64,000 nucleotides of DNA from Rubellimicrobium mesophilum DSM 19309. Lineage in GTDB: Bacteria > Pseudomonadota > Alphaproteobacteria > Rhodobacterales > Rhodobacteraceae. The translations under genes were made by a program, and so were the position numbers. Below, one piece after another: positions 39,539 to 48,811 of this stretch. Where the stretch lies: positions 100,895 through 164,894 of the forward strand of contig NZ_KK088582.1 of assembly GCF_000600335.2 (NCBI RefSeq), read 5' to 3'. The notes beneath the pieces are model-generated. The model ran no database searches and had not been told where the DNA came from. It was given only the letters and a program-made list of their open reading frames with translations. How positions within the stretch are numbered: position 1 is the stretch's first letter; every line of letters starts with the position of its first letter.

Positions 39539-40771
39539 TCAGGGAACGGCTGCGGCGTCCTGGATCTCCTGGCCGAGCAGCATCGTTCGTGCCAGACGCG
39601 CCCCAAGATCGTCCTGGAAGCCGTCGAACTGGCTCACGGTCTGGTCGAGGGACCCTTCGGTCCCGCACAGGCCAGCGCCCTCGACCCGGCACAGCATTCG
39701 GATGGAGTCGAGCGCGGTGACGCGATGGCGCATCTGGCCGAGATGCGATTCCAGCGCGATCGCCATCTCGACCGCGCGCTCGTTGCACTCCTCGGCGCGC
39801 TCGCGGTACTGGGCCGCCGCTTCGGCCAGCCTGGCGCGCTCCTCCGCCGCGTCCCCCGAGCCGACCTCTCCGTCCCTGGCGAAGGTCTCCGACATCTCGT
39901 CGAGGAGCGTCGTGGCGTTCTTCAGGAACAGGCTCTCGCTGACCGAACGCGCGATGCCTTCGAAGCCTCCGTCGGACCCGGAGATCCGCTTGTCGAGCCA
40001 GGAGGCCATGTCGCTGGAGACGAGTGCGTAGTTGTTGGAGATGGCGGTCAGCGGGCGGTCGCCGAGGCGCGTGGCCGTAATGCGGAGGTTCATCGCGATG
40101 AGCATCGCCGAGTCGAACACGCGCTGCGTGGCCGCGAGTTCCGCCCCGATCCGGTCGGCCGCCTCGGCGGCCTTGATGGCTTGGGCGAGGCGTGGCGCGG
40201 GGTGGCCTCTGCGGCCGGCTCGGTTCATGATTTCCGCCGCGAGCGCGCGGGCCTGGAAGGAGTCGTAGCTCGGGAAGCCGTCGTCCCCCAGGCGGACGAG
40301 CAGTTCGGTCGCGCCCTCGGCCGGCGTGAGCCCCCGCGACTCGGCCGCGCGCAGGTCCGCGTAGATGCCCTGGACACGGCCGAAGGTCGCGGTGCCGGGC
40401 TTGATCCGGACCGATAGGAAGCCGTCCCGGATGGGAACCACGATGGCGAATACCCAGTAGGTGCCGCCCTCCACGGATCGGTTGCGGACGTAGACACCGG
40501 TGGGCCGCCCCGCCCGGAGCCGGTCCCAGAGCAGGTGGAACGCCGCCTTCGGCATGGCGGGATGGCGAATGATCCGGTGCGGCGCACCGATGAGACGAGG
40601 CCAGTCATAGCCCGACACCCGGCGGAAGACGGAGTTGCCGGCCTGGATCACGCCACGCGCATCGGTCCGGGAAAAGAAGATCTCCTTGAATCCGAAGGGG
40701 ACCTCGGCCTCGTCGGCGTCGGGAAGGAGCGTGGCGCCGAACGAAGGTTCAGTGGTCCTGAGCGATGTCAT
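39539..40771 (-). CDS. PAS-domain chemosensory protein without a standard signalling tip
   Basis: A 410-residue soluble protein. An Aer-like PAS domain covers about residues 30-130 (DARGVIQAGNSVFRRVSGYD, then RIIRHPAMPKAAFHLLWDRL, and GGTYWVFAIVVPI). The remaining 280 residues are mostly helical (ELAATQRVFDSAMLIAMNLR, SEEE-like coiled segments) but lack the conserved receptor tip. Aer-type PAS domains bind FAD or haem and sense redox or oxygen. Start MTSLRTTEP at 40771. It lies 204 bp upstream of the small protein and receptor on the same strand, and has the shared palindrome at 40885-40898 before it. Confidence 0.75.
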   Translation of the reverse strand: MTSLRTTEPSFGATLLPDADEAEVPFGFKEIFFSRTDARGVIQAGNSVFRRVSGYDWPRLIGAPHRIIRHPAMPKAAFHLLWDRLRAGRPTGVYVRNRSVEGGTYWVFAIVVPIRDGFLSVRIKPGTATFGRVQGIYADLRAAESRGLTPAEGATELLVRLGDDGFPSYDSFQARALAAEIMNRAGRRGHPAPRLAQAIKAAEAADRIGAELAATQRVFDSAMLIAMNLRITATRLGDRPLTAISNNYALVSSDMASWLDKRISGSDGGFEGIARSVSESLFLKNATTLLDEMSETFARDGEVGSGDAAEERARLAEAAAQYRERAEECNERAVEMAIALESHLGQMRHRVTALDSIRMLCRVEGAGLCGTEGSLDQTVSQFDGFQDDLGARLARTMLLGQEIQDAAAVP

Positions 40772-41566
40772 GTTCAATCCAGTCGGACTGGCCGGTCGGC
40801 ACGAATCTCTCGTCCGCCTGTCCTCAGATATGCGCAACATCCGTCATTTCCTGCTATTCTTCACGGGCGAAATGGCGACAAGTCTTCCTATCGGAAACGG
40901 GGCCCCTCGAGGGCAGAGAGGTGGATCGGGACGGGCCTGCGATATCGGAAATGATTTCAGTCGATGGATGCAGGGAGGGAAGTCGAGCCAGGAGGGGCGG
41001 CCGGGTATCGACCTGCCCATATGTCGCCATCTGGGCTGATAGGTTCAATCATCCCGGAAGAACCGATGGCCGAAAGACGACGCGTGGTCGGAGGAGGCTT
41101 CCTGTCCCAGCAGGCTTGCGGGCGCGTTCCAAACCGCTGGTTTGCGGGCGCGGACATCTCGTCCCGCGTCATGGCGAGACTCCGGCCTCGGATTCCTCCG
41201 CATCTTCCGAGTTTCGTAGCCTTTGCGTGAGGCACGCCCGCGAACGGAATATCTGAGCCCTTCCGGGTTATTCGTCCTGAAAGCCGGAAACGATTTCGTG
41301 CTTCCGGTGCTCGTTCCGTCGTTTCCTGTTTTGCCAGCCTGATCCGCGATCAAATGGGGGCGGGGCGTGTCCAGCAAGTGCGTCAGCCCCTGGGAGCGAC
41401 GAGGATGGCAGGCCGACCTTCGCGGCGCCTCTGGGCGACCCAGCCGGACGGCCAGGGGGGCCGGGCTTCCTGAGCGGGGTCGCCCGCGCAATATCGACAC
41501 CGCGACCTCGGTTGACATAGCCTACTAGAAAAGTCAGGAATACTCCGTCCATAGCAGAGAGTTCTC
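40772..41566. other. 795-bp gap between the PAS gene and the imelysin operon
   Basis: Divergent promoters are expected here. Seen: the motif at 40885-40898, a short hairpin CAAACC/GGTTTG (41130-41144), and TTGACA at 41512-41517, which could be the -35 of the imelysin operon although no good -10 lies 17 bp away. No convincing frame or RNA gene is visible. Confidence 0.5.
40885..40898. promoter_or_regulatory. TTCCTATCGGAAAC motif upstream of the PAS gene
   Basis: The same 14 bases occur inside the inverted repeat upstream of dadA (14014-14027, other strand). Here one arm is complete and the other has one change. It lies 114 bp before the PAS gene start. A related half-site, TATCGGAAA, follows at about 40942-40951. 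Probably a shared regulator site. Confidence 0.4.
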
Positions 41567-42832
41567 ATGCGTCCGCTCCTCCTTGCCGCCGGGTCCGTCC
41601 CGGTGCTGGCCTTTGCCATGCCTGCCCTTGCCGCGACCCCCGCCGAGGTCGTCGATACCTATGCCAGCCTCGCGCAGGCGGCCTATGACGACAGCCTTTC
41701 GGCGGCGCGGGACCTGCAGTCGGCCGTCGAGAGCTTCCTGTCCGCGCCGTCGCCGGAGAGACTGTCCTCCGCGCGCGCCGCCTGGATCGCAGCCCGCGTG
41801 CCCTATCCGCAGACCGAGGTGTTCCGCTTCGGCAACCCGGTCGTGGACGACTGGGAGGGCAAGGTGAACGCCTGGCCGCTCGACGAAGGGCTCATCGACT
41901 ACGTCGACCCCTCCTACGGCGGCGCGACGGACGAGAACGCGCTGGCGGCGCTGAACGTCATCGGCAACCCGACGCTCACGATCGGCGGGCAGGCCGTCGA
42001 TGCGAGCGAGATCACGCCCGCCCTCCTCGCCGACACGCTCGACCAGGCCGATGGCGTCGAGTCCAACGTGGCCCGGGGCTACCATGCGGTCGAGTTCCTG
42101 CTTTGGGGACAGGACCTGAACGGCCACGGGCCCGGGGCCGGCGACCGTCCCTGGACCGACTACGCGCAGGGGGCGGAGTGCACCAACGGCAACTGCGAGC
42201 GGCGCGCGGCCTACCTGCGCGCGGCTACCCAGCTCCTCGTGGACGACCTCGACTGGATGACCGGGCAGTGGGCCGAAGGGGGCAGCGCCCGGGCCGCCGT
42301 CACGGCGAATCCGGAAGCGGGGCTCGGCGCCATGGTCAAGGGCATGGGGTCGCTCTCCTACGGGGAGCTCGCGGGCGAGCGGATGCGGCTCGGCCTCATG
42401 CTCAACGACCCCGAGGAGGAGCAGGACTGCTTCTCGGACAATACGCCGAACAGCCATTACTACGACGGTCTCGGCATCCAGAACGTCTACCTCGGGCGCT
42501 ACGTCCGGACCGACGGCAGCGTCGTGGAGGGTCCCTTGCTTCGGGACCTCGTCGCGGCGACCGATCCCGCGCTCGACGCCGAGATCACGGCGAAGCTCGC
42601 GGCGTCCGTGGCAGCGCTCGGCGAGGTCAAGGCGGCGGCCGAAGGCGGCCTCGCCTACGATGCGATGCTCGAGGCCGGGAACGCCGAGGGCGAACGGCTG
42701 ATCTCGGCGGCGGTGGACGCGCTGGTGGACCAGACCCATTCCTTCGAACGGGCCATCGGTGCCTTGGGCCTCGGGGCCATCGCCTTCGAGGGGTCGGACA
42801 GCCTGGACAGCCCCGATGCCGTCTTCCAGTGA
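41567..42832 (+). CDS. Imelysin-family (IrpA-like) periplasmic iron protein
   Basis: A 421-residue exported protein; signal peptide to about residue 22 (PALA). The imelysin signature GxHxxE is His173/Glu176 in RGYHAVEFLLWG, a metal-binding site in the EfeO/IrpA superfamily. Other marks are PYPQTEVFRFGNPVVDDWEG and NSHYYDGLGIQNVYLG. Such proteins are iron-regulated and linked to iron uptake in cyanobacteria and proteobacteria. First of four tightly packed genes (imelysin, di-haem, imelysin, DUF1513); its end overlaps the next start by 17 bp. Confidence 0.9.
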   Translation: MRPLLLAAGSVPVLAFAMPALAATPAEVVDTYASLAQAAYDDSLSAARDLQSAVESFLSAPSPERLSSARAAWIAARVPYPQTEVFRFGNPVVDDWEGKVNAWPLDEGLIDYVDPSYGGATDENALAALNVIGNPTLTIGGQAVDASEITPALLADTLDQADGVESNVARGYHAVEFLLWGQDLNGHGPGAGDRPWTDYAQGAECTNGNCERRAAYLRAATQLLVDDLDWMTGQWAEGGSARAAVTANPEAGLGAMVKGMGSLSYGELAGERMRLGLMLNDPEEEQDCFSDNTPNSHYYDGLGIQNVYLGRYVRTDGSVVEGPLLRDLVAATDPALDAEITAKLAASVAALGEVKAAAEGGLAYDAMLEAGNAEGERLISAAVDALVDQTHSFERAIGALGLGAIAFEGSDSLDSPDAVFQ

Positions 42833-44363
42833 CCGCCTGCCGAGGTGGCTCGGCCGGCCGGCGCTCGTGCTGCCCCTGGTCTTCGCCGGAGCGGCCGCCG
42901 CGCTGACCATGCCGGGCTGGGGCGAGCCGCACCTCCGCGTCGCTCCCCGCACGCCCGAGGAAACGCAGCGGATCGCGGCCGCCACCGCCCTGCCCTCGGA
43001 CTTCACCGCGCCCCAGCGCTTCGAGGATATGCCGGCCGGCGCCGCGACGGTGCGGGCGCGGCCGGGCACGGACGCCTTCTCGCAGCCCTCCGGCAACATG
43101 GACTTCGAGCGCGAGATGGACTTCAAGCTCGGCAATGCGCTCTTCACGCGCGACTGGGTGTCGGCGCCGTCGTCCACCACGGCCGCCGACGGCCTGGGGC
43201 CGCTGTTCAACTCGCGCTCCTGCCAGGCCTGCCATGTGAGGGACGGGCGCGGGCACACCCTTCAGGGGCCGGACGACACGGCGCTCTCGGTCTTCCTGCG
43301 CGTCTCCGTCCCGGATCCCGGCGGCGAGACCCATGGCATCGCGGGCTTCGTCCCGACCGCGCCCGATCCCGTCTACGGCGGTCAGCTCCAGGACAAGGCG
43401 CTCCCCGGGCAGAGGCCCGAGGCACGCTTCCACGTGACCTGGGAGGAGGTCGAGGTGCCGCTCGCGGGGGGCGAGGTCGCCCATCTGCGCCGGCCGACCT
43501 ACGAGGCGGCGGACCTCGCCCATGGACCCCTTGCGCCGGAAGCGATGCTGTCCCCGCGCGTGGCCCCGCAGATGATCGGCCTGGGACTGCTCGAATCCGT
43601 GCCCGAGGCGGACATCCTGGCCCATGCCGACGAGGACGACGCGGACGGCGACGGCATCTCGGGCCGGCCGAACGTGGTCTGGTCCGACGAGTTCGGCCAG
43701 CCCATGCTCGGGCGCTTCGGCCACAAGGCCGGAACCGCCACGATCCGCGAGCAGTCGGCCGCCGCCTTCTCGGGCGACATGGGGCTCTCCACGAGCCTTT
43801 TCCCGAACGGCTTCGGCGAATGCACGGCAGCCGAGGCCGATTGCCGCGCGGCCCCGGTGGGGGCCGAGCCCGGCTCGCCGGAGGTGGACGACGCCTCGCT
43901 CGACCTCGTGGCCTTCTATGCGCGGAACCTGGGAGTCCCGGGCCGGCGCGGCGCCGACGACGCGGAGGTCCTGCGCGGCAAGCGGCTGTTCTTCGACATC
44001 GGCTGCCAGTCCTGCCACCGGCCCTCCTTCGTCACCCACCGCCTCGACGGCCAGCCCGAGCAGAGCTTCCAGCTCATCTGGCCTTACACGGACCTCCTCC
44101 TCCACGACATGGGCGAGGGGCTGGCCGACCACCGGCCCGAGGGGCGCGCAACGGGCACCGAATGGCGCACCGCCCCGCTTTGGGGGATCGGCCTGACGGA
44201 GCAGGTGACCGGGGTCGGGAGCTACCTGCACGACGGTCGTGCCCGCACGCTTCTGGAGGCGATACTATGGCACGGCGGCGAGGCCCAGTCCCGGCGCGAC
44301 GCGGTCGCCGCGCTCGACCCCGCTGACCGGGCCGCCCTGATCCGTTTCCTGGAGAGCCTCTGA
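42816..44363 (+). CDS. Di-haem oxidoreductase family c-type cytochrome
   Basis: A 515-residue protein with an N-terminal membrane or export segment (ALVLPLVFAGAAAALTMPGW) and two CxxCH haem sites: CQACH at 136-140 and CQSCH at 397-401. GLGPLFNSRSCQACH and TAPLWGIGL are typical of the DHOR group, related to MauG/CcpA peroxidases. It should act in the periplasm and could oxidise or reduce iron for the imelysin partners; that is inference from the conserved neighbourhood. ATG at 42816 lies inside the previous gene; the end shares one base with the next ATG. Confidence 0.87.
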   Translation: MPSSSDRLPRWLGRPALVLPLVFAGAAAALTMPGWGEPHLRVAPRTPEETQRIAAATALPSDFTAPQRFEDMPAGAATVRARPGTDAFSQPSGNMDFEREMDFKLGNALFTRDWVSAPSSTTAADGLGPLFNSRSCQACHVRDGRGHTLQGPDDTALSVFLRVSVPDPGGETHGIAGFVPTAPDPVYGGQLQDKALPGQRPEARFHVTWEEVEVPLAGGEVAHLRRPTYEAADLAHGPLAPEAMLSPRVAPQMIGLGLLESVPEADILAHADEDDADGDGISGRPNVVWSDEFGQPMLGRFGHKAGTATIREQSAAAFSGDMGLSTSLFPNGFGECTAAEADCRAAPVGAEPGSPEVDDASLDLVAFYARNLGVPGRRGADDAEVLRGKRLFFDIGCQSCHRPSFVTHRLDGQPEQSFQLIWPYTDLLLHDMGEGLADHRPEGRATGTEWRTAPLWGIGLTEQVTGVGSYLHDGRARTLLEAILWHGGEAQSRRDAVAALDPADRAALIRFLESL

Positions 44364-45337
44364 TGCGCCTCGCCCTTGCCCTGACGCTCCTCGCCACGCC
44401 CGCCCTCGCCGGGGTCGAGGAGGCCGTGAACGCATGGATCCTGCCCGGCGTCGCTGCCTTCGCCGAGTCGGCGGGCACCCTGGCCCGATCCGCCGCGGGG
44501 GACTGCACCGCCGACGCGCTGCGGCCGGCCTACCTCGCGGCGTGGGAGGCCTGGGCGCCCCTGGCGGACATCCGGCTCGGGCCGTCGGAGGCCGGCGCGC
44601 TCTCCATCGCCTACTGGCCCGACGAGCGAGGGGCCGGCGCGCGGACGCTGCGCGGCCTCATCGCCGCCGAGGACCCCGCCGGGCTCGACCCGGTCGCCTA
44701 TGCGGAGGTCTCGGCGGCGGCGCGCGGCTTCCCCGCGCTCGACCTCCTCCTCGGAGATCCGGACCTGTCCGGCTATTCCGGGGGGTCCTACGCTTGCCGC
44801 CTCGTCCAGACCGTCGCCGCCGACCTCGCCGTCCAGGCCGAGGCGCTGGCCGAGGGATGGCAGGCGGAGGCGCAGGCGCTGACCACGGCCGGGGCCGAGG
44901 GCAACGCGGAGTACCTCTCTCCCGACGAGGCCTTCCGCGCCATCTACACGCAGGCACTGTCGGGGCTCGAGTTCAGCGCCGACACCCGGCTCGGCCGCCC
45001 GCTGGGCGAGCCCGGGACCCCGCGCCCGACCCGGGCCGAGGCCTGGCGCTCGGGACGGTCCCTGCCCAACGTCGCGGCCTCGGTCGAGTCAGCGGTCGGC
45101 CTGGCCCGCGAGCTGGCCGACGGCCCGATCCCGGCGACCGAGGCCGCGCTCGACCAGGTGCATCACGCCGAGGCGGCCATCGACGACCCCTCCTTCCAGG
45201 ACCTCGCCGACCCGACCGCGCGCCTCAAGCTGGAGATCCTCCAGCAGCGGATCCGAGCGCTGATCGACGCGATGGAAGCGGAGGTCGGCAACCCGCGCGG
45301 TCTTCAGCCCGGGTTCAACAGCCGGGATGGAGACTGA
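44363..45337 (+). CDS. Second imelysin-family protein
   Basis: A 324-residue exported protein with signal peptide LALALTLLATPALAG. It is shorter and more divergent than the first imelysin: the helical-bundle pattern remains (YLAAWEAWAPLADIRLGP, ARGFPALDLLLGD, SYACRLVQTVAADL), but the GxHxxE motif is replaced by RGFPALDLLL. It is the usual partner of the DUF1513 protein in this cluster type. Whether it still binds metal is unknown. Confidence 0.83.
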   Translation: MRLALALTLLATPALAGVEEAVNAWILPGVAAFAESAGTLARSAAGDCTADALRPAYLAAWEAWAPLADIRLGPSEAGALSIAYWPDERGAGARTLRGLIAAEDPAGLDPVAYAEVSAAARGFPALDLLLGDPDLSGYSGGSYACRLVQTVAADLAVQAEALAEGWQAEAQALTTAGAEGNAEYLSPDEAFRAIYTQALSGLEFSADTRLGRPLGEPGTPRPTRAEAWRSGRSLPNVAASVESAVGLARELADGPIPATEAALDQVHHAEAAIDDPSFQDLADPTARLKLEILQQRIRALIDAMEAEVGNPRGLQPGFNSRDGD

Positions 45338-45338
45338 C

Positions 45339-46409
45339 ATGGCGACCCGACGTGGCTTCCTGGCCTCCCTCCTCGCGGCAGCGAGCCTGCCGTCGCTCGG
45401 CTGGGCCGAGGCTGGCTCGCCCTCGCATCTCGCCTGCGCCGGCGACCCGGACGGGACCTTCTCGCTCCATGGACTGCGGAGCGATGGCACGGAAGCGTTC
45501 CGCCTCCCCCTGCCCGCCCGCGGCCACGCCGGTTGCGGACACCCGACCGAGGCCCTGGCCGTCGTCTTCGCGCGCCGCCCCGGCACCTTCGCCCTTGTCC
45601 TCGACTGCGCGCGAGGAACGGTGCGCCGGCGCCTGAGCCCCCCCGAGGGACGCGCCTTCAATGGTCATGGGACCTTCCTCGCCGGGGGCGCGGTGCTGGC
45701 CACCTCCGAGCAGGCGACCGGGACCAGCGAGGGCGTCCTGGGCCTCTGGGACGTGGAGGGGGGCTTCCGCCGCATGGGCGAGGTGCCGACCGGCGGCGTC
45801 GGGCCCCACGACCTCAAGCGCCTCGAGTCGGGACAGGTGCTCGTGGCGAACGGCGGGATCGCGACCGATCCGACCGATCGCACCAAGCTCAACATCGCCA
45901 CGATGCGTCCGAACCTCTCGCTTCTCGATCCCTTGGGCGACGGCGTGGCGGAGGTGACCGAGCTCAGCCCGGACCTCCACCAGGCCTCCATCCGGCATCT
46001 GGCCCTGCGGGCCGACGGAACCGTCGGCTTCGCCATGCAGTGGGAGGGCGACCCGGACGTGCTGGTCCCTCTGCTGGGACTCCGCGCAAGCGACGGGACG
46101 ATAACGCTCGCCCAGCCGCCCGAGGCCGAGGCGCGGCTCATGCAGGGCTACGCGGGCTCGGTGGCTTGGAGCGGGGACGGCATCGAGGTGGCGATCACCT
46201 CGCCCAAGGGCGGGCGCATCCAGCGCTTCGATGCCCAAGGGCGATTCCTCGGCCATGCGAGCCGCCCGGAGGTCTGCGGCATCGCCCCTCTCGGAACCGG
46301 CTTCCTGCTGAGCGACGGGCTGGGCGGGCTGCTGGCCCTGCAGGGCGACGAGGTCCGTCCGCTGGCCCGCGCCGAGGTGGCCTGGGACAACCACGTCGTC
46401 ACGCTCTGA
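45339..46409 (+). CDS. DUF1513 Tat-exported beta-propeller-like protein
   Basis: A 356-residue protein. TRRGFLASLLAAASLP is a twin-arginine signal, suggesting export of a folded, perhaps cofactor-bearing protein. The body has propeller-like strands with conserved FNGHGTFLAGGAVL, GGVGPHDLKRLESG, VANGGIATDP and WDNHVVTL at the end, matching DUF1513. Function unknown; found with imelysins and di-haem proteins in iron-regulated clusters. ATG at 45339 is preferred over one at 45327 because it starts the Tat signal just after the previous stop. Confidence 0.83.
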   Translation: MATRRGFLASLLAAASLPSLGWAEAGSPSHLACAGDPDGTFSLHGLRSDGTEAFRLPLPARGHAGCGHPTEALAVVFARRPGTFALVLDCARGTVRRRLSPPEGRAFNGHGTFLAGGAVLATSEQATGTSEGVLGLWDVEGGFRRMGEVPTGGVGPHDLKRLESGQVLVANGGIATDPTDRTKLNIATMRPNLSLLDPLGDGVAEVTELSPDLHQASIRHLALRADGTVGFAMQWEGDPDVLVPLLGLRASDGTITLAQPPEAEARLMQGYAGSVAWSGDGIEVAITSPKGGRIQRFDAQGRFLGHASRPEVCGIAPLGTGFLLSDGLGGLLALQGDEVRPLARAEVAWDNHVVTL

Positions 46410-46455
46410 TCCGGGAGGGCGCCGCGCAACGCCCGCACCGCGCGGCGGACGGGGA

Positions 46456-48117
46456 TCACTCGACCGTCAGATCCGCCGTCGCCGTCTGCCGCTCGAAGTC
46501 GGAGACCAGGACATCGAGTTCGAGCGTCCATGTGCCCGGGACCGCGAGATGCAGGTCGGCAACGTGCCAAAGGCCGGGCCCCGTCCGCTCGGCCGGCCGC
46601 ACCAGCGGCGCGATCCCCTTCCCCGCATTCGACAGGCGCAGCGTGACCTCGGGCACGTCGAGGTCCCTCCCGCGCGGATCGCGCAGCGCGATCGAGACGC
46701 CGTTCGGCCCGATCCGGCCCGGGGCGAGCGCCACCTCGGCCACGAAGCCGTCGGCGGAGAGGGTCAGCCGCCGCTCGGAACGCATGTGCCCGTGCTCCTC
46801 GTGGGCGTGCAGGTCAGCGGGCGCGCCCTGCGCAAGGAGCGCCCGGGGCGGCGGGGTGGTGCCCAGGGCGGCGGTCGCGGCCAGGATGGGGACCACGAGC
46901 GCGATCTCCGCCCGGATCGACCACCCGAGCCGTCGCCCGGCCCCCGGGATGTGCCGGGCAAGGGCCGGCGTGAGGCTCAGGCGGTTCAGCGCCGCCAGCC
47001 CAAGCAGCGCGCCGACGAGCACGACCTTGAGCAGGAGGATGCGCCCATACTCGGTCGTCGCCAGGGCCCCGGGGCGACGGACCTGGATCCAGGCCAGGAC
47101 GAGTCCGGCCAGGAGCAGCACCGGCACCGCGAGGATCGCCTGGCGCGAGAACCTCTGGACGGTCGGGGCCGTCCCTTCGGCCGGCACGGCGAGCGCACGC
47201 AGCAGCGGCAGGAGCGAGCCCACCCAGAAGGCGGCGAGGGTGGAATGGATCAGGAGCGGCGGGATCGTGAGCCCGCCCGGTCCGGCGGTGACGACATGGC
47301 CGCTCAGGCCGAAGCTGGCCAGCGCGACGACGGCTCCGCTCGCCGCGAGGAGATCGGCGCCCCTGGTGCGCCTGACACGGCTTCCCGCCCAGACGAGCGC
47401 CAGGCCGAGCATCGCGCATAGGGCGGCGCGTCCGAAGGTCGAGCTCAGGCCAGCCGCCCAGGTGACAGGATCGGCGAGGATGACGGGCGGGCCCCCGAGG
47501 AGCAGGCCTCCCTGCAGGCCAAGAGCCATGACCGCCGCCGCGAGACCGACGAGCGCCGCGGCCGAGCCGATGCGCCGGACCTCCTCCCGGAGGGGCTCAA
47601 GGGGTCGGACGAGGAGCGCATAGGCCACTCCGCCGGCGGCCCCGAAAAGGCCGAGGTAGAGCAGGACGCGGGCAGCCACGAAGCTCCAGCGCCAGCCGGC
47701 CGAGTCGTCCTCGACCTGGCTGCCGGACGCCGACGCCGCCCCGATGCTGAACACCAGGGATCCCGCCACGGGATGCCCGTCCAGCGAGACCACGTGGTAG
47801 CTGACGGTGTAGGTCCCGCGCGCCAGGCCTTCCGGCAGGTCGAGATGGAGGCCATCCTCCCCGGCCCTTCCGCCGTCGGGCTCCAGCACGTCCTGGCCGT
47901 CCGGGCCGAGCACCTGCGCGCGGATCAGCGCGACCGGCTCGTTGAAGCCGATGACGACCTCGCTCGGCGGGCCCGCCAGGACGGTGCCGTCGAGGGGCTC
48001 CGTCCCGGTCACGACCGCATGGGCCCGAGCCGACCCCGCAGCCCCCAGGAGGAGGAGCATCAGGACCAGCGACCCGAGGATTCGGACGGCCATGCCGCTC
48101 CCCGGACGGGCCGTCAT
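46456..48117 (-). CDS. CopC-CopD fusion, copper resistance/uptake protein
   Basis: A 553-residue protein. After a signal segment, a CopC domain (AHAVVTGTEPLDGTVL, VVIGFNEPVALIR, SYHVVSLDGHPVAG) gives the N-terminal His and later His of the Cu(II) site. The CopD part has about eight helices (VIHSTLAAFWVGSLLPLL-like segment LLIHSTLAAFWVGSL). A His-rich stretch DLHAHEEHGHM (about 435-446) precedes a C-terminal beta domain. It moves or buffers copper at the inner membrane. It follows the ycnI-like gene by 2 bp. Confidence 0.87.
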   Translation of the reverse strand: MTARPGSGMAVRILGSLVLMLLLLGAAGSARAHAVVTGTEPLDGTVLAGPPSEVVIGFNEPVALIRAQVLGPDGQDVLEPDGGRAGEDGLHLDLPEGLARGTYTVSYHVVSLDGHPVAGSLVFSIGAASASGSQVEDDSAGWRWSFVAARVLLYLGLFGAAGGVAYALLVRPLEPLREEVRRIGSAAALVGLAAAVMALGLQGGLLLGGPPVILADPVTWAAGLSSTFGRAALCAMLGLALVWAGSRVRRTRGADLLAASGAVVALASFGLSGHVVTAGPGGLTIPPLLIHSTLAAFWVGSLLPLLRALAVPAEGTAPTVQRFSRQAILAVPVLLLAGLVLAWIQVRRPGALATTEYGRILLLKVVLVGALLGLAALNRLSLTPALARHIPGAGRRLGWSIRAEIALVVPILAATAALGTTPPPRALLAQGAPADLHAHEEHGHMRSERRLTLSADGFVAEVALAPGRIGPNGVSIALRDPRGRDLDVPEVTLRLSNAGKGIAPLVRPAERTGPGLWHVADLHLAVPGTWTLELDVLVSDFERQTATADLTVE

Positions 48118-48119
48118 GG

Positions 48120-48644
48120 TCACTGGGTGACGGCCGTCGTCACGTTGAGGGAGGGCGCGGGCTCCTCGATGTCCTCGGCGTCCTGGCCCTCCGCGGGGAT
48201 GCCGATCCAGCGGGTGACCGTCTCGCCGCATTCCTGCACCACGGGGAAGTAGACGGTCTGCCCGGCGAGTCCGTCGGTCAGGCGGGCGCGGAAGGTGAAC
48301 TCGTCGTACCAGTCGTCGGGAAGCTCGCCGCCGCTCCAGGCGATCTCGCGCACGCCCTCGGTCAGGGTCTCGCCCCAGAGCTCCACGGGCTCGGCATAGG
48401 CGCCCGTCGTCGTCTCGAGGGTCCAGCCGGGCTTGGGCATGGGCTTGGCGTCGATCACGCCGTCGGGGATCTGGACGCGGACTGCGGTGGTGGCCTTGCC
48501 CTCGCAGCCGTGCCCGACGCGCAGGACGGCCTTGTAGGCGCCGCCGGCGGGGGCCTCGCCGGTCTCCAGGGTGATGTGGGCGGCGGCCGCGCCCGCGGTG
48601 GCGAGGATCAGGGCGCCCGCGAGGGCCAGGGTCTTCGGGGTCAT
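48120..48644 (-). CDS. YcnI-like DUF1775 copper-binding protein
   Basis: A 174-residue exported protein. Signal cleavage after AAAA leaves an N-terminal His (HITLETGEAPAGG), a Cu(II) ligand in characterised YcnI, and the fold continues with VRVQIPDGVIDAKPMPKPGW and a late VVQECGETVTRW. GGAG precedes the ATG at 48644. It forms an operon with the CopCD fusion; together they probably handle periplasmic copper. The 167 bp to its right separate it from the end of the MFS gene. Confidence 0.88.
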   Translation of the reverse strand: MTPKTLALAGALILATAGAAAAHITLETGEAPAGGAYKAVLRVGHGCEGKATTAVRVQIPDGVIDAKPMPKPGWTLETTTGAYAEPVELWGETLTEGVREIAWSGGELPDDWYDEFTFRARLTDGLAGQTVYFPVVQECGETVTRWIGIPAEGQDAEDIEEPAPSLNVTTAVTQ

Positions 48645-48811
48645 CACTGTCTCCGGGTTGCTCCGCGTCGAGGCGGATGCTGGTTGCGTCGCCGGCGAGA
48701 TACGGGCCCCCGCATCGGGATACATTGATTCAACGCAAACCGGGAGAGCCTTTCCGCAGTCCCTGCAGGCGGACCCTGTCGCCTTCCGTCCGGGCGATCG
48801 CCAGGATCGGC

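Noticed and set aside
41505..41560. Iron-regulator box upstream of the imelysin operon
   Set aside because: TTGACA and a later GTCA are present but the spacing does not form a convincing palindrome of any iron-box type I know.
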